Shown here one piece after another: positions 43,949 through 51,872 of a stretch of DNA of 64,000 bases. Source of the DNA: JBFWVD01 sp050246915 (GTDB taxonomy: Bacteria > Actinomycetota > Acidimicrobiia > Acidimicrobiales > Ilumatobacteraceae). The notes beneath the pieces are model-generated. The model was not told the origin of the DNA and searched no databases. It saw only the letters and a list, made by a program, of their open reading frames with translations. Numbering within the stretch: the first letter of the stretch is position 1; each line of letters begins with the position of its first letter. The stretch covers positions 1 through 64,000 of the forward strand of contig JBFWVD010000018.1 in NCBI GenBank assembly GCA_050246915.1. The letters run 5' to 3'. A program made the translations under genes and the position numbers.

Positions 43949-44734
43949 TCAGTCGATGACTTCGATGATGCCTTGCTCGCCGTAGTGCGCCAGTAGCTGC
44001 TCACCGGCCTGCTGCATGTGGGTGCGCCAGTACTGCTCGGCCCGTTTCCCGTCCCCGGCCGCGATGAGGTCGACGAGCTTGCGATGGGCTCGCTCCGCGT
44101 TGCGTTTCCAGTCCTCATGGTCGGTCCACGTGGCGACGACGCGCTGCGCGTGGCGTTGCGAGATCTGCTCGAGCGCTCCGGCCACAACTGCCAAGGTGGC
44201 GTTGCCGGAGAGCTCCACGAGTTGGGTGTGGAACCGCCAGGCCACGAGAGGGAACGCCGACTCCTCCATGTCGATGGCGGCCAGTTCCTCATCGAGCGTC
44301 GCTCGCAATGCATCGATCTCCTCGACGGACGCGTTCTCGGCGGCGAGTCGAGCAGCGGGGGGCTCGAAGATCGAGCGTGCTTGGTAGATGTCGGCCAAGG
44401 TGGCGCCGCGCATGTGCAGCAAGGTGGTGACGCTCCTCACCGCGAGCGACGCATCGGGGAGACGGACCCGGGCTCCGCGGTGCGAGCCCCGACGGATCGT
44501 CAGGAGCTGCTCCTGCTCGAGGAGCCGGAGCGCCTCTCGCATGGTCGGACGAGAGATCTGGTACTCCTCGATGAGCTCGGCCTCGCGGATCGAGTGGCCC
44601 ACCGCGTATTCGCCCGAGAGGATCTTGTGCCGCATGTCCGAAGCGATCAGCTCGGCGATCTTCGGAACCCGCAAGGGGTCGGGCGCCGGCTGTTTCGAAG
44701 CGCTCTTCGCGGTTTGCGATGAAGGTGGGGGCAT
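43949..44734 (-). CDS. GntR/FCD transcriptional regulator
   Basis: A 261-residue FadR-type regulator. N-terminal winged helix about residues 24-88 (IREAELIEEYQISRPTMREALRLLEQEQ), then an FCD domain about 105-245 with the His metal-site pattern in FHTQLVELSGN and RAHRKLVDLIAAGD. The MFS exporter gene lies 60 bp downstream on the same strand. Likely regulator of acid- or drug-related genes nearby; ligand unknown. Confidence 0.85.
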   Translation of the reverse strand: MPPPSSQTAKSASKQPAPDPLRVPKIAELIASDMRHKILSGEYAVGHSIREAELIEEYQISRPTMREALRLLEQEQLLTIRRGSHRGARVRLPDASLAVRSVTTLLHMRGATLADIYQARSIFEPPAARLAAENASVEEIDALRATLDEELAAIDMEESAFPLVAWRFHTQLVELSGNATLAVVAGALEQISQRHAQRVVATWTDHEDWKRNAERAHRKLVDLIAAGDGKRAEQYWRTHMQQAGEQLLAHYGEQGIIEVID

Positions 44735-44848
44735 GGGCCTTCCTGGGCAGCGGTTCCCCAGACTCTATTGACTGACCTCGATGAGTGGTGCCCTCGGCAA
44801 CCCGGCAGCTCGGGTGTTGACGTGGCCGTGGCGCTGCCAAGATTGGGT

Positions 44849-45439
44849 ATGCGTCTGGGCGTTTCGCATCATCTCGGCTGGGCGGTGGTCGTCACGGCCC
44901 GCGACGACCACTCGGTCATCGACCGGCGACGGATCGAGCTGATCGAACCCGGCCTCCCAGTAGCGCCGATCCACCATGAAGGTGGGGCTCACGAGATGCA
45001 TCGCACCGGTCCGCCGCTCGACGACGACGAACTGCAGACGTTGGTGTCGCAGGTAAGAGCGTTGGCGGTGCGGGCAACGGCAACAGCGTTCGACGAACTG
45101 GCGGCAATCGTGTCCGAACCGATCGTCTCGATCTCGCTACGAGCGTGGCCCGACGATTTCCCCAACGACATCGCCGTGTTGCGCAAGGTGCCATACGAGA
45201 GTCGAGCTGATTCGGTCATGTACCTGCAGGTGATGGCCGAGCTGGCCCGAGATCATGGCTGGCGTGTGAGCTTCTACGACGCAAAGACCGTCGAGACCGA
45301 AGCGGCGCGAGCGTTGGGCGCGCGAGCCGACGAGGTGTTGCACGGACCGCGCAAGATCCTTGGCCCGCCGTGGTCCAAGGACCATCGCGTCGCGCTTGCT
45401 GCGACTGTCGTCGATGGCTTGTCCGGTGAAGGGTCATGA
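44849..45439 (+). CDS. Conserved hypothetical protein
   Basis: A 196-residue soluble protein, not recognised. It starts with MRLGVSHHLGWAVVVTARDDHSVIDRRRIELI and contains HHEGGAHEMHRTGPPLDDDELQ, EPIVSISLRAWPDDFPND and YDAKTVETEAARALGARADEVLHGPRKILGPPWSKDHRVALAATVV. The His-rich central part could bind a metal or nucleotide, and the alternating strand/helix pattern suggests an RNase H/actin-like fold, but this is a guess. ATG at 44849 is preferred over 44768. It is divergent from the GntR regulator and followed by a FAD dehydrogenase on the same strand. Confidence 0.6.
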   Translation: MRLGVSHHLGWAVVVTARDDHSVIDRRRIELIEPGLPVAPIHHEGGAHEMHRTGPPLDDDELQTLVSQVRALAVRATATAFDELAAIVSEPIVSISLRAWPDDFPNDIAVLRKVPYESRADSVMYLQVMAELARDHGWRVSFYDAKTVETEAARALGARADEVLHGPRKILGPPWSKDHRVALAATVVDGLSGEGS

Positions 45440-45488
45440 TGTGCTTGTCACTGGGAAGTGGATCGTTCGGTGAGGGGATCGGAAGACG

Positions 45489-46937
45489 ATGGAACAGCGG
45501 CCAGCGAGCGGGGTGATCCCGTGTGATGTCCTTGTCGTCGGGATGGGCGCGGCCGGACTGGCGGCCGCGATCGAAGCGCGCGCTGCCGGTGCGTCGGTGA
45601 TCGTGTTGGAGAAGGCTCCCGAACATCACGCCGGCGGGCAGACCCGGGTGTCGGGAGCGACGTGGTTCGACAACCGTGATCCCGAGCGGGCCGCTGTCTA
45701 CCTGCGCAACCTGTGTTGCGATCGGCCGATCCCCGAGCCGATCGTGACGGCGTGGGCCGAGGAGACCTTCAAGAACACCGCCTGGGTGGAGAGCCTCGGA
45801 GCGACGGTGAATCGGATGGAGTTCGCTCCCGGATTCCCGGAGCTCGACGGGAGCGACTGCTTCGGCGGACTGATGCACGTCGGCGACAGCTGGGGCATGG
45901 GTCGTCTGTTCGAGGTGCTGGTCGCCGCGGCTCGTAGCCGCGAGATCGAACTTCGCTACGACACCCGAGCGGTCGAGCTGGTGCGCCACCCGTCAACGGG
46001 CTCGATCGCGGGTGTGCGCGCGGTTTCGGCGGGGCTCGATGTCACGTTCGACGTTCGCTGTGGTGTCGTGTTGGCGACCGGCGGGTTCCAGGCCAACGCT
46101 CAGATGCTCGAGGAGTTCGTCGGTCTGAGCGGCGCGCAGCAATGGGGGAGTCCGTACAACACGGGCGATGGTCATCGCATGGCGATGCACGCGGGGTCCG
46201 ATCTGTGGCACATGTCGAACTACTACCCGATGGTCGGCATGCGCATGGACGGCTACGCCAGTGGCATGTCGACGTTCCTGTCATCGCACGGATTCGTCTA
46301 CGTCGCCCTCGACGGACAACGGTTCTTCGACGAGTCCACCCATGTGGCTCATGGTCATGCGCTCGTCCACGGCCGCTATGAACTGTTCCCCACCCAGCCG
46401 ATGTGGGTGGTGTTCGATGAACGCACGCGCTGCGCTGGTCCGCTCACGATGCCGTTCGAGCTTGGTCCGTTCGGCTGGAGTCAACTGGTCGACGGTTACC
46501 GATGGAGCAATGACAACAGAGCGGAGATCGATGCCGGTTGGATCATCTCGGCCCCGACGGTTCCCGAACTCGCCGTGCAGATGGAGTTGGACCCCGCGGT
46601 GTTGGCCGCCGCGATCGAGAGATACAACCGCAGCTGTGGCGCTGGCGTCGACGAGCACCTCGATCGTGATCCATCGACGCTCGTCGCGCTCGAGAACGGT
46701 CCGTTCTATGCGTTCCGATGGGGGCCGGTCCTCAACTTCACCTGCGGTGGGCCGCGCCGCAACGAGCGATCACAAGCGATCGACACGCTGGGATCTGTTG
46801 TGCCGCGCCTCTATTGCGCCGGCGAGATGAGCATGTCGTACAGCATGTGCTTCGACAGCGGGATGCCGATCGCCGACGCGTTGGCCTTCGGACGGATCGC
46901 CGGGCGCAACTGCGCCGCCGAGGTTCCGTTGGCGTGA
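45489..46937 (+). CDS. FAD-dependent dehydrogenase (fumarate-reductase-flavoprotein-like)
   Basis: A 482-residue FAD_binding_2 oxidoreductase. Seen: N-terminal FAD motif VLVVGMGAAGLAAAIEARAAGASVIVLEKAP, then VVLATGGFQAN and the C-terminal RLYCAGEMS. Members include 3-ketosteroid dehydrogenases, fumarate reductases and tricarballylate dehydrogenases; the length is shorter than typical KstD. 49 nt separate it from the upstream hypothetical gene on the same strand. Reaction not readable; an unsaturation step is inferred. Confidence 0.82.
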   Translation: MEQRPASGVIPCDVLVVGMGAAGLAAAIEARAAGASVIVLEKAPEHHAGGQTRVSGATWFDNRDPERAAVYLRNLCCDRPIPEPIVTAWAEETFKNTAWVESLGATVNRMEFAPGFPELDGSDCFGGLMHVGDSWGMGRLFEVLVAAARSREIELRYDTRAVELVRHPSTGSIAGVRAVSAGLDVTFDVRCGVVLATGGFQANAQMLEEFVGLSGAQQWGSPYNTGDGHRMAMHAGSDLWHMSNYYPMVGMRMDGYASGMSTFLSSHGFVYVALDGQRFFDESTHVAHGHALVHGRYELFPTQPMWVVFDERTRCAGPLTMPFELGPFGWSQLVDGYRWSNDNRAEIDAGWIISAPTVPELAVQMELDPAVLAAAIERYNRSCGAGVDEHLDRDPSTLVALENGPFYAFRWGPVLNFTCGGPRRNERSQAIDTLGSVVPRLYCAGEMSMSYSMCFDSGMPIADALAFGRIAGRNCAAEVPLA

Positions 46938-46947
46938 GGGTGTCTCT

Positions 46948-47008
46948 TCAACTGAATGGTTGATGAGGTGAGCGGCGGATGGTAGGTTCTCAACCAAGGA
47001 GTTGAGAA
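46948..47008 (+). promoter_or_regulatory. Two ArsR-type operator palindromes, one hiding the ribosome-binding site
   Basis: TCAAC-N6-GTTGA occurs twice: 46948-46963 and 46990-47005. Their centres are 42 bp apart, exactly four helical turns. The second extends to 8-bp arms (46987-46994 and 47001-47008) that enclose the AAGGAG ribosome-binding site and touch the ATG at 47008. Probably operators for the ArsR regulator. Confidence 0.65.
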
Positions 47009-47424
47009 TGAAGACGTCCAATGCTTCCCTCGCCGAGATCTTCACTGCGTTGGGCGATCCGACCCGCATCGCCCTCGTGGCGCGCTTGTGTGACGGTGAC
47101 GCCACGGTCGGCGAACTGGCTGAGCCCCACAACATGTCGGTGCAGGCGATCTCGAAGCACCTCAAAGTGCTCGAGGACGCAGGCTTGGTGACCAAGACCA
47201 AGGACGCACAACGCCGAAACGTGCACCTCGAAGCCGAGGTCTTCGATCTCATGACCAAGTGGATCGAGCGGTATCGGCGCCAGGCCGAGAAGCGCTTCCA
47301 ACGCCTCGACGCAGTGCTTGCCGAGATGAACACCACCGACACGAGCTCCCGAACAACCGTGACCCGAACACCAGGGTCCCGGCGAACCGTGTCCCGAACC
47401 TCAGTGAAACGGAAGACATCATGA
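47008..47424 (+). CDS. ArsR-family transcriptional regulator
   Basis: A 138-residue winged-helix repressor: LAEIFTALGDPTRIALVARLCDGDATVGELAEPHNMSVQAISKHLKVLEDAGLVTKTKDAQRRNVHLE in order. No metal-binding CxC is seen in the recognition helix, so it is not an arsenic/cadmium sensor. The last third is Thr/Arg-rich and low-complexity. Coupled by ATGA overlap to the SRPBCC-fusion gene, a common ArsR/SRPBCC pair in which the regulator autoregulates. Its operators lie just upstream. Confidence 0.85.
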   Translation: MKTSNASLAEIFTALGDPTRIALVARLCDGDATVGELAEPHNMSVQAISKHLKVLEDAGLVTKTKDAQRRNVHLEAEVFDLMTKWIERYRRQAEKRFQRLDAVLAEMNTTDTSSRTTVTRTPGSRRTVSRTSVKRKTS

Positions 47425-48476
47425 CCACGCTGCGCTACAGCGAGGCCGCTATCGAGGCCGATGCCAACGTTCCCGCCATCCGCATGACCCGCGACTTCAC
47501 GGCAACCGTCTCGCAGTTGATGACGGCTCACACCGATCCCGCCGTGTTCCGCCGATGGGTCGGCCCCGACGGCATGGATACCGACATCATCGTGTGGGAC
47601 GCCCGCGACGGTGGTGAATGGCGGTACGTCGCCCGGCGCGGTCAGGACGAATACGGCTTTCGTGGCTGCTTCCACACGATCGGCATCGACCGGATCGTCC
47701 AGACGTTCACGTTCGAGGGACAACCCGACGACGTCGCGCTCGAGACGATCCGATTCGAAGACCTCGGTGACGGAACGACCCGTTTGCACGCGCAGTCATT
47801 GGTCGACAGCTTCGACAGTCGCGACGCGTGGCTCCGGTCGGGCATGGAGTCGGGGGTGAACGAGGGCTACGCCAAGCTCGACGCGCTGCTGGCCGAGGGA
47901 TTGGTGTCTCCCTCGGCGCAGGCCGACAACCATCGCCGCGTCGCCGGTCGGTTCTCGCAATGTGTCGCACACGTCGGGGCGCGATGGGATGACCCGACGC
48001 CCGTTGCGGAGTGGACGGTGCGCGACATCGTGCGGCATCTCGTCGAGTGGCTGCCCGGCCTGCTGTCGTCTGGTTCCGATGTGCGTCTGCCCGCTGGGCC
48101 ATCCGTCGACGACGATCCGGTTGGAGCCTGGGAAGCCCATCGAGCCGCGGTGCAGGCGGTGCTCGACGATCCCGCAACGGCCGGCAAGACGCTGAACAAC
48201 CCGCACATCGGTGAGCTTCCGATCGCCGATGCCATCGATCGCTTCTACACCGCTGATGTGTTCATGCACACGTGGGACATCGCACGCGCCACGGGTCAGG
48301 ACGACACGCTCGATGCCGGTACGTGCGAATCAATGCTCGCGGGCATGGCGAGCTACGAAGAGGCGATGCGAGGGTCGGGCCAGTACGGACCGCGGATGGC
48401 GGTTGCCGATGACGCGCCAGCGCACGAGCGCCTGGCCGCGTTCATCGGGCGTGATCCGAACTGGCGTGCGGGCTGA
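47421..48476 (+). CDS. SRPBCC (AHSA1) domain fused to a DinB/MDMPI-like domain
   Basis: A 351-residue two-domain protein. Residues 1-160 are an SRPBCC/AHSA1-type fold (RDFTATVSQLMTAHTDPAVFRRWVGPDGMDT ... LRSGMESGVNEGYAKLDALL). Residues 165-351 resemble the TIGR03086 mycothiol/DinB-like bundle (FSQCVAHVGARWDDPTPVAEWTVRDIVRHLVEWLPGLL, with W-x-V-R-D-I-x-x-H). The natural partners are usually separate genes. It is coupled to the ArsR gene by an ATGA overlap. It probably senses or modifies a small hydrophobic molecule; function unknown. Confidence 0.83.
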   Translation: MTTLRYSEAAIEADANVPAIRMTRDFTATVSQLMTAHTDPAVFRRWVGPDGMDTDIIVWDARDGGEWRYVARRGQDEYGFRGCFHTIGIDRIVQTFTFEGQPDDVALETIRFEDLGDGTTRLHAQSLVDSFDSRDAWLRSGMESGVNEGYAKLDALLAEGLVSPSAQADNHRRVAGRFSQCVAHVGARWDDPTPVAEWTVRDIVRHLVEWLPGLLSSGSDVRLPAGPSVDDDPVGAWEAHRAAVQAVLDDPATAGKTLNNPHIGELPIADAIDRFYTADVFMHTWDIARATGQDDTLDAGTCESMLAGMASYEEAMRGSGQYGPRMAVADDAPAHERLAAFIGRDPNWRAG

Positions 48477-48537
48477 CGTCATCGGGACGGTGGCGCTGAG
48501 CCAGGAGTCCAGTAGTCGTCGCTCGACGTTGAGTCGC

Positions 48538-48613
48538 TGGTGCCCCCGGCATGATTCGAACATGCGACACACGGTTTAGGAAACCGATGCTCTATCCCCT
48601 GAGCTACGGGGGC
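48538..48613 (-). tRNA. tRNA-Arg (anticodon CCT)
   Basis: Cloverleaf read on the minus strand: acceptor GCCCCCG/CGGGGGC with discriminator A and encoded CCA (48538-48540), D-arm GCTC/GAGC, anticodon loop TTCCTAA giving CCT (reads AGG), T-arm GCATG-TTCGAAT-CATGC. One mismatch (T-T) at the base of the anticodon stem. Confidence 0.95.
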
Positions 48614-48732
48614 GGGGGCGGCTCGCAAGGTGATGGCGCGCCATCACGTATCGAACCGGCTGTGAGCATCGAGTGTAGGGGCCATCGCAAAGTCCCGAAA
48701 ATGACGACGACCGAGACGCGGCGCCGGGTGCG

Positions 48733-49779
48733 TCAGTACTCGAGGGAGACCAGCCGCCAGGCCGCGCCATCGGTCGACGCTGCTTTCACCAAGACCTCTG
48801 TCCCGGCTGCGAGGGGGACCGGCGAGCACGTCGTCCCGCTGGCCGTGGTGACCGTTGCTGCGTCGGGGATGAGAACCAGCGACGGCTTGGCATAGGCCAC
48901 AGCGATCACGATCTTGTCCGGTGCCCATGACTCCACCGTGCCTTTGGCGACCGTCACAAGTCCGTTCGATCCTTCGGTGGCCGTCGGAAGGGGCTCGCCA
49001 CCCGCGACGGCGCTCCCATCCACCTTGACCGTGGCGTTGACGACGGCGCCACCAGCCATTGGTGCGCCGCTCGCTCCAGGCACAGGATCGGCCGATGGGG
49101 GGTCGATGTCGACGAGCTCCACCCGTGATCCCTCGCCGCGGTCAACAACAGCCAGTTCGACGTCCTGACCCACGGTCAGGGTCTGCGGCGTGGTCGCCGT
49201 GCCCGACGACAGCCACTCGGTGTTCTCATCGACCTTCGCCTCGATCTGGCGGTTCTCGACGGGGAAGGTGGGATCGGCCCCGAATTCGCCGGCGAAGTGG
49301 AAGCTGATCGTCCCGTCGCCGACGGCATCGATGATCGCGTGCCCCTTGGCGCCCGAGACGGTGGTCTTGTCAACAGAAATTGCGCCCGGAGGAAGTGCCC
49401 CGGTCCCTGCCTCGCTCACGGCGTTGGCGACCATCTCGGAGTTCGCCTTGTCGGCACCTGCGACATCGACGCTCTTCTCCGTCGCGCCTTTCGACGTCTG
49501 GGTGGGAGGTGGGCAGGCCGGCAGCGCGGACTCGGTCGTCGTCCCATCGCCCGGTGAGGTGATCGTCGAGCTGCCCCGTCCGCCAGATAGCCCGACACCA
49601 GCGGCCACGCTGGCCGCCACGAGCACCCCGGCCGTCCCCGTCGCCATGCGCCGCCGACGTCGATGGAGCACCGCGGCTCGCTGCTGCACCCCTCGCACGA
49701 GTTCGTCGCTGTGCTGCGACGCGGGCGCCGACGCAGCAAGGACTCGTAGCGATCGAGAGAGGTCGTCATGCTCGGTCAT
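48733..49779 (-). CDS. Membrane-anchored protein, probable sigma-factor partner
   Basis: A 348-residue protein with an N-terminal cytoplasmic part (about 45 residues, HDDLSRSLRVLAASAPASQHSDELV), one membrane segment (about residues 46-68, ATGTAGVLVAASVAAGVGLSGG) and a Ser/Thr/Ala-rich extracytoplasmic domain with repeated beta strands (GTVESWAPDKIVIAV). The topology is that of a single-pass anti-sigma-like partner, and the upstream gene 15 nt away encodes an ECF sigma factor on the same strand. No zinc motif is seen. The outer domain resembles DUF5666-type beta domains tentatively. Confidence 0.65.
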   Translation of the reverse strand: MTEHDDLSRSLRVLAASAPASQHSDELVRGVQQRAAVLHRRRRRMATGTAGVLVAASVAAGVGLSGGRGSSTITSPGDGTTTESALPACPPPTQTSKGATEKSVDVAGADKANSEMVANAVSEAGTGALPPGAISVDKTTVSGAKGHAIIDAVGDGTISFHFAGEFGADPTFPVENRQIEAKVDENTEWLSSGTATTPQTLTVGQDVELAVVDRGEGSRVELVDIDPPSADPVPGASGAPMAGGAVVNATVKVDGSAVAGGEPLPTATEGSNGLVTVAKGTVESWAPDKIVIAVAYAKPSLVLIPDAATVTTASGTTCSPVPLAAGTEVLVKAASTDGAAWRLVSLEY

Positions 49780-49794
49780 CGTGGTCTCCTGGTA

Positions 49795-50364
49795 TCAGCC
49801 GCGCGCGGGCGCTCCGGGCTCGTTGTGGTCTTGCGAATTCGTGGTGGCCCGCAGCCGCGTGAGGGCTCGGGCGGTGTGGCTCTTCACGGTGCCGACGCTG
49901 CAGCCGAGGACAGCTGCGGTATCGGTCTCGGTCAGGTCGTCGTAGAAGCGCAGCACGATCACTGCCCGCTGTCGCACCGGCAGCGCGGCCAGTGCCTCAC
50001 GCAGTCGCAATCGCTCGTCCACGTGCTCCAAGCGATCGAGGTGGTGCACCTCGGGCACGTGGCCGGTGGACATCTCGGCGCGCCAACGACGGCGACGCCA
50101 ACCGGCCGCGGTCGTATACATCACACGACGCACGTACGCCGTGGGGTCACCCTTGGCGGCCACCGAGGTCCAACGCAACGAGACCTTCGCCAACGCCGTC
50201 TGGACGAGATCGTCGGCCAGGTCGACGTCGCCGATCAACAAGAACGCCGAGCGCTGCAGACGGGGGCCGATGGTCCGCACGAAATCGTCGAACGTGCCGG
50301 CGTAGGCGACGTCGCTGGGCGCGATGGGCTCCAGCTCGTCGATTTCTGCGGGGCTGTCGGTCAT
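49795..50364 (-). CDS. ECF sigma factor (SigE/SigE70-like)
   Basis: A 189-residue ECF sigma: region 2 with FDDFVRTIGPRLQRSAFLLIGDVDLADDLVQTALAKVSLRW, then AYVRRVMYTTAAGWRRRRWRAE; region 4 with LPVRQRAVIVLRFYDDLTETDTAAVLGCSVGTVKSHTARALTRLR. ATG at 50364 (MTDSPAEID) is preferred. Downstream gene encodes a membrane protein probably acting as its partner. Different from the ECF factor at 37240. Targets unknown; the divergent ScyD-like secreted protein gene is a candidate. Confidence 0.87.
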   Translation of the reverse strand: MTDSPAEIDELEPIAPSDVAYAGTFDDFVRTIGPRLQRSAFLLIGDVDLADDLVQTALAKVSLRWTSVAAKGDPTAYVRRVMYTTAAGWRRRRWRAEMSTGHVPEVHHLDRLEHVDERLRLREALAALPVRQRAVIVLRFYDDLTETDTAAVLGCSVGTVKSHTARALTRLRATTNSQDHNEPGAPARG

Positions 50365-50532
50365 TGACGACACACCACCTCCACGCGTCGGACCTGTCCA
50401 AAGGTTGTCATCGCATCCTGCAGAACCATGCCAATCCTCCGTCGGTTTGACCTCCCTTCACTCGGGGAACACGAGCATGGGGCCGAACGCAACGTGGCGC
50501 GGGCTCCCTGGTGATCTGATGGGAGGATCAAC

Positions 50533-51714
50533 ATGGCTACACAGACATGGCGACGAGGCGCGCTCGCGCTCGCCGCAGGAGTCACTTCGGCGGCGATTCT
50601 GGCGCCCGTTGCGTCGGCCAACGGTTCCGGTGGTGGGGCGAAGCACCGGTGGGGTGGGGTCTCGGTCGAGGCGACGCCGACGGTGGTTTCCGACAACCTC
50701 AACAACCCGCGGCAGATCGCGATCAAGCGCGACACCGTCTACGTGGCCGAGGCCGGCACGGGCGGCACGAGTTGCATCGGGACCGGCGAAGAGCAGGCGT
50801 GCATCGGCTTCACCGGATCGGTGACGCGGGTGGGCCCCAACGATCAGTCCACTCGGATCCAGACCGGCCTGCTCTCGGTCAACAGTCCCGAAGGTGATGT
50901 CGTCGGTGTGGACGCGCTGACCTTCCGTGGCAACAAGCTCTACGGCATCGCCACGAGCTCGTGCGATCTCGCCGGTGTGCCTCCCGAGGTGTTGGCGCAA
51001 GCAGGCAAGGTGCTCCGACTCGACGGCGGGACCTCGTTCACCGCTGTCGGTGACGCCAGCACGATCGAATGCACCACCGATCCGGACGGCCAAGGGCCCG
51101 ATTCCAATCCCTACGGCACCGTCGCTCAGGGGAAGCGATTCTTCATCGCTGACTCCGGGGGCAACGACATCGTGTCGATCAAGAACGGCACGACCACGGT
51201 GGCCTCGGTGTTGTCGAAGACCGGCCAACCGGTGCCGACATCGCTGGCCATCGGCCCCGATGGGGCGCTGTACATCGGGACGCTGAACTTCGAGTGCGGC
51301 CCCGGCAACGCCGCGGTCTACCGCCTCGCCAAGGGGAGCGATACGGCGACGGTGTATGCCGGCGGGCTGTCGGCCATCACAGGCATCGCATTCGACAAGC
51401 ACGGCACGCTCTACGTCTCGGAGTTCACGACGGCCTTCGGTCCCACTGGACCTTCGCCCGACGGTGATGTCGTGGCCATCCCGTGGGGCGGTGGTACCGA
51501 GGGCCGCACGGTGATCGGCGCTGGTTCATTGCACTTCCCCGGAGGCGTCGGGGTCGACAGCTACGGGAACGTGTACGTGTCGAACTGGAGCATCCTGCCC
51601 GGTACCGATGTCCCGGGGAACCCGTTCGGGGCGGGGGCTCACGGTCAGCTCGTCCGCTTCGACTCGCTGTATGACGGCAAGGGCCATGGGCACGGTCGCC
51701 ACGGCTATCGCTGA
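50533..51714 (+). CDS. Secreted ScyD/ScyE-family beta-propeller protein
   Basis: A 393-residue exported protein. N-terminal signal (RRGALALAAGVTSAAILAPVASA), then about residues 45-370 a beta-propeller of ScyD/ScyE type: NLNNPRQIAIKRDTVYVAEAG, GVDALTFRGNKLYGIAT, PTSLAIGPDGALYIGTLNF, ITGIAFDKHGTLYVSEF, GGVGVDSYGNVYVSNW. The C-terminus is His/Gly-rich (GKGHGHGRHGYR). ScyD/ScyE are known from scytonemin gene clusters in cyanobacteria, but similar propellers occur widely in actinobacteria; the role here is unknown. It is divergent from the ECF sigma gene. Confidence 0.82.
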   Translation: MATQTWRRGALALAAGVTSAAILAPVASANGSGGGAKHRWGGVSVEATPTVVSDNLNNPRQIAIKRDTVYVAEAGTGGTSCIGTGEEQACIGFTGSVTRVGPNDQSTRIQTGLLSVNSPEGDVVGVDALTFRGNKLYGIATSSCDLAGVPPEVLAQAGKVLRLDGGTSFTAVGDASTIECTTDPDGQGPDSNPYGTVAQGKRFFIADSGGNDIVSIKNGTTTVASVLSKTGQPVPTSLAIGPDGALYIGTLNFECGPGNAAVYRLAKGSDTATVYAGGLSAITGIAFDKHGTLYVSEFTTAFGPTGPSPDGDVVAIPWGGGTEGRTVIGAGSLHFPGGVGVDSYGNVYVSNWSILPGTDVPGNPFGAGAHGQLVRFDSLYDGKGHGHGRHGYR

Positions 51715-51872
51715 GCGGCGCCGGCGCGCAACAGCTTGAAACGACTCGGCGCGGGTCCGCGTCTGGCCGCATGGCGGCTGGATGCGGGCCCGTCGCTACA
51801 TTGGGCTCGTCGCCACAGCTGTGCAACGCTGTTGATCGACTGGTTTGCGGAGCATGTGAGACGGGGGTGCCC

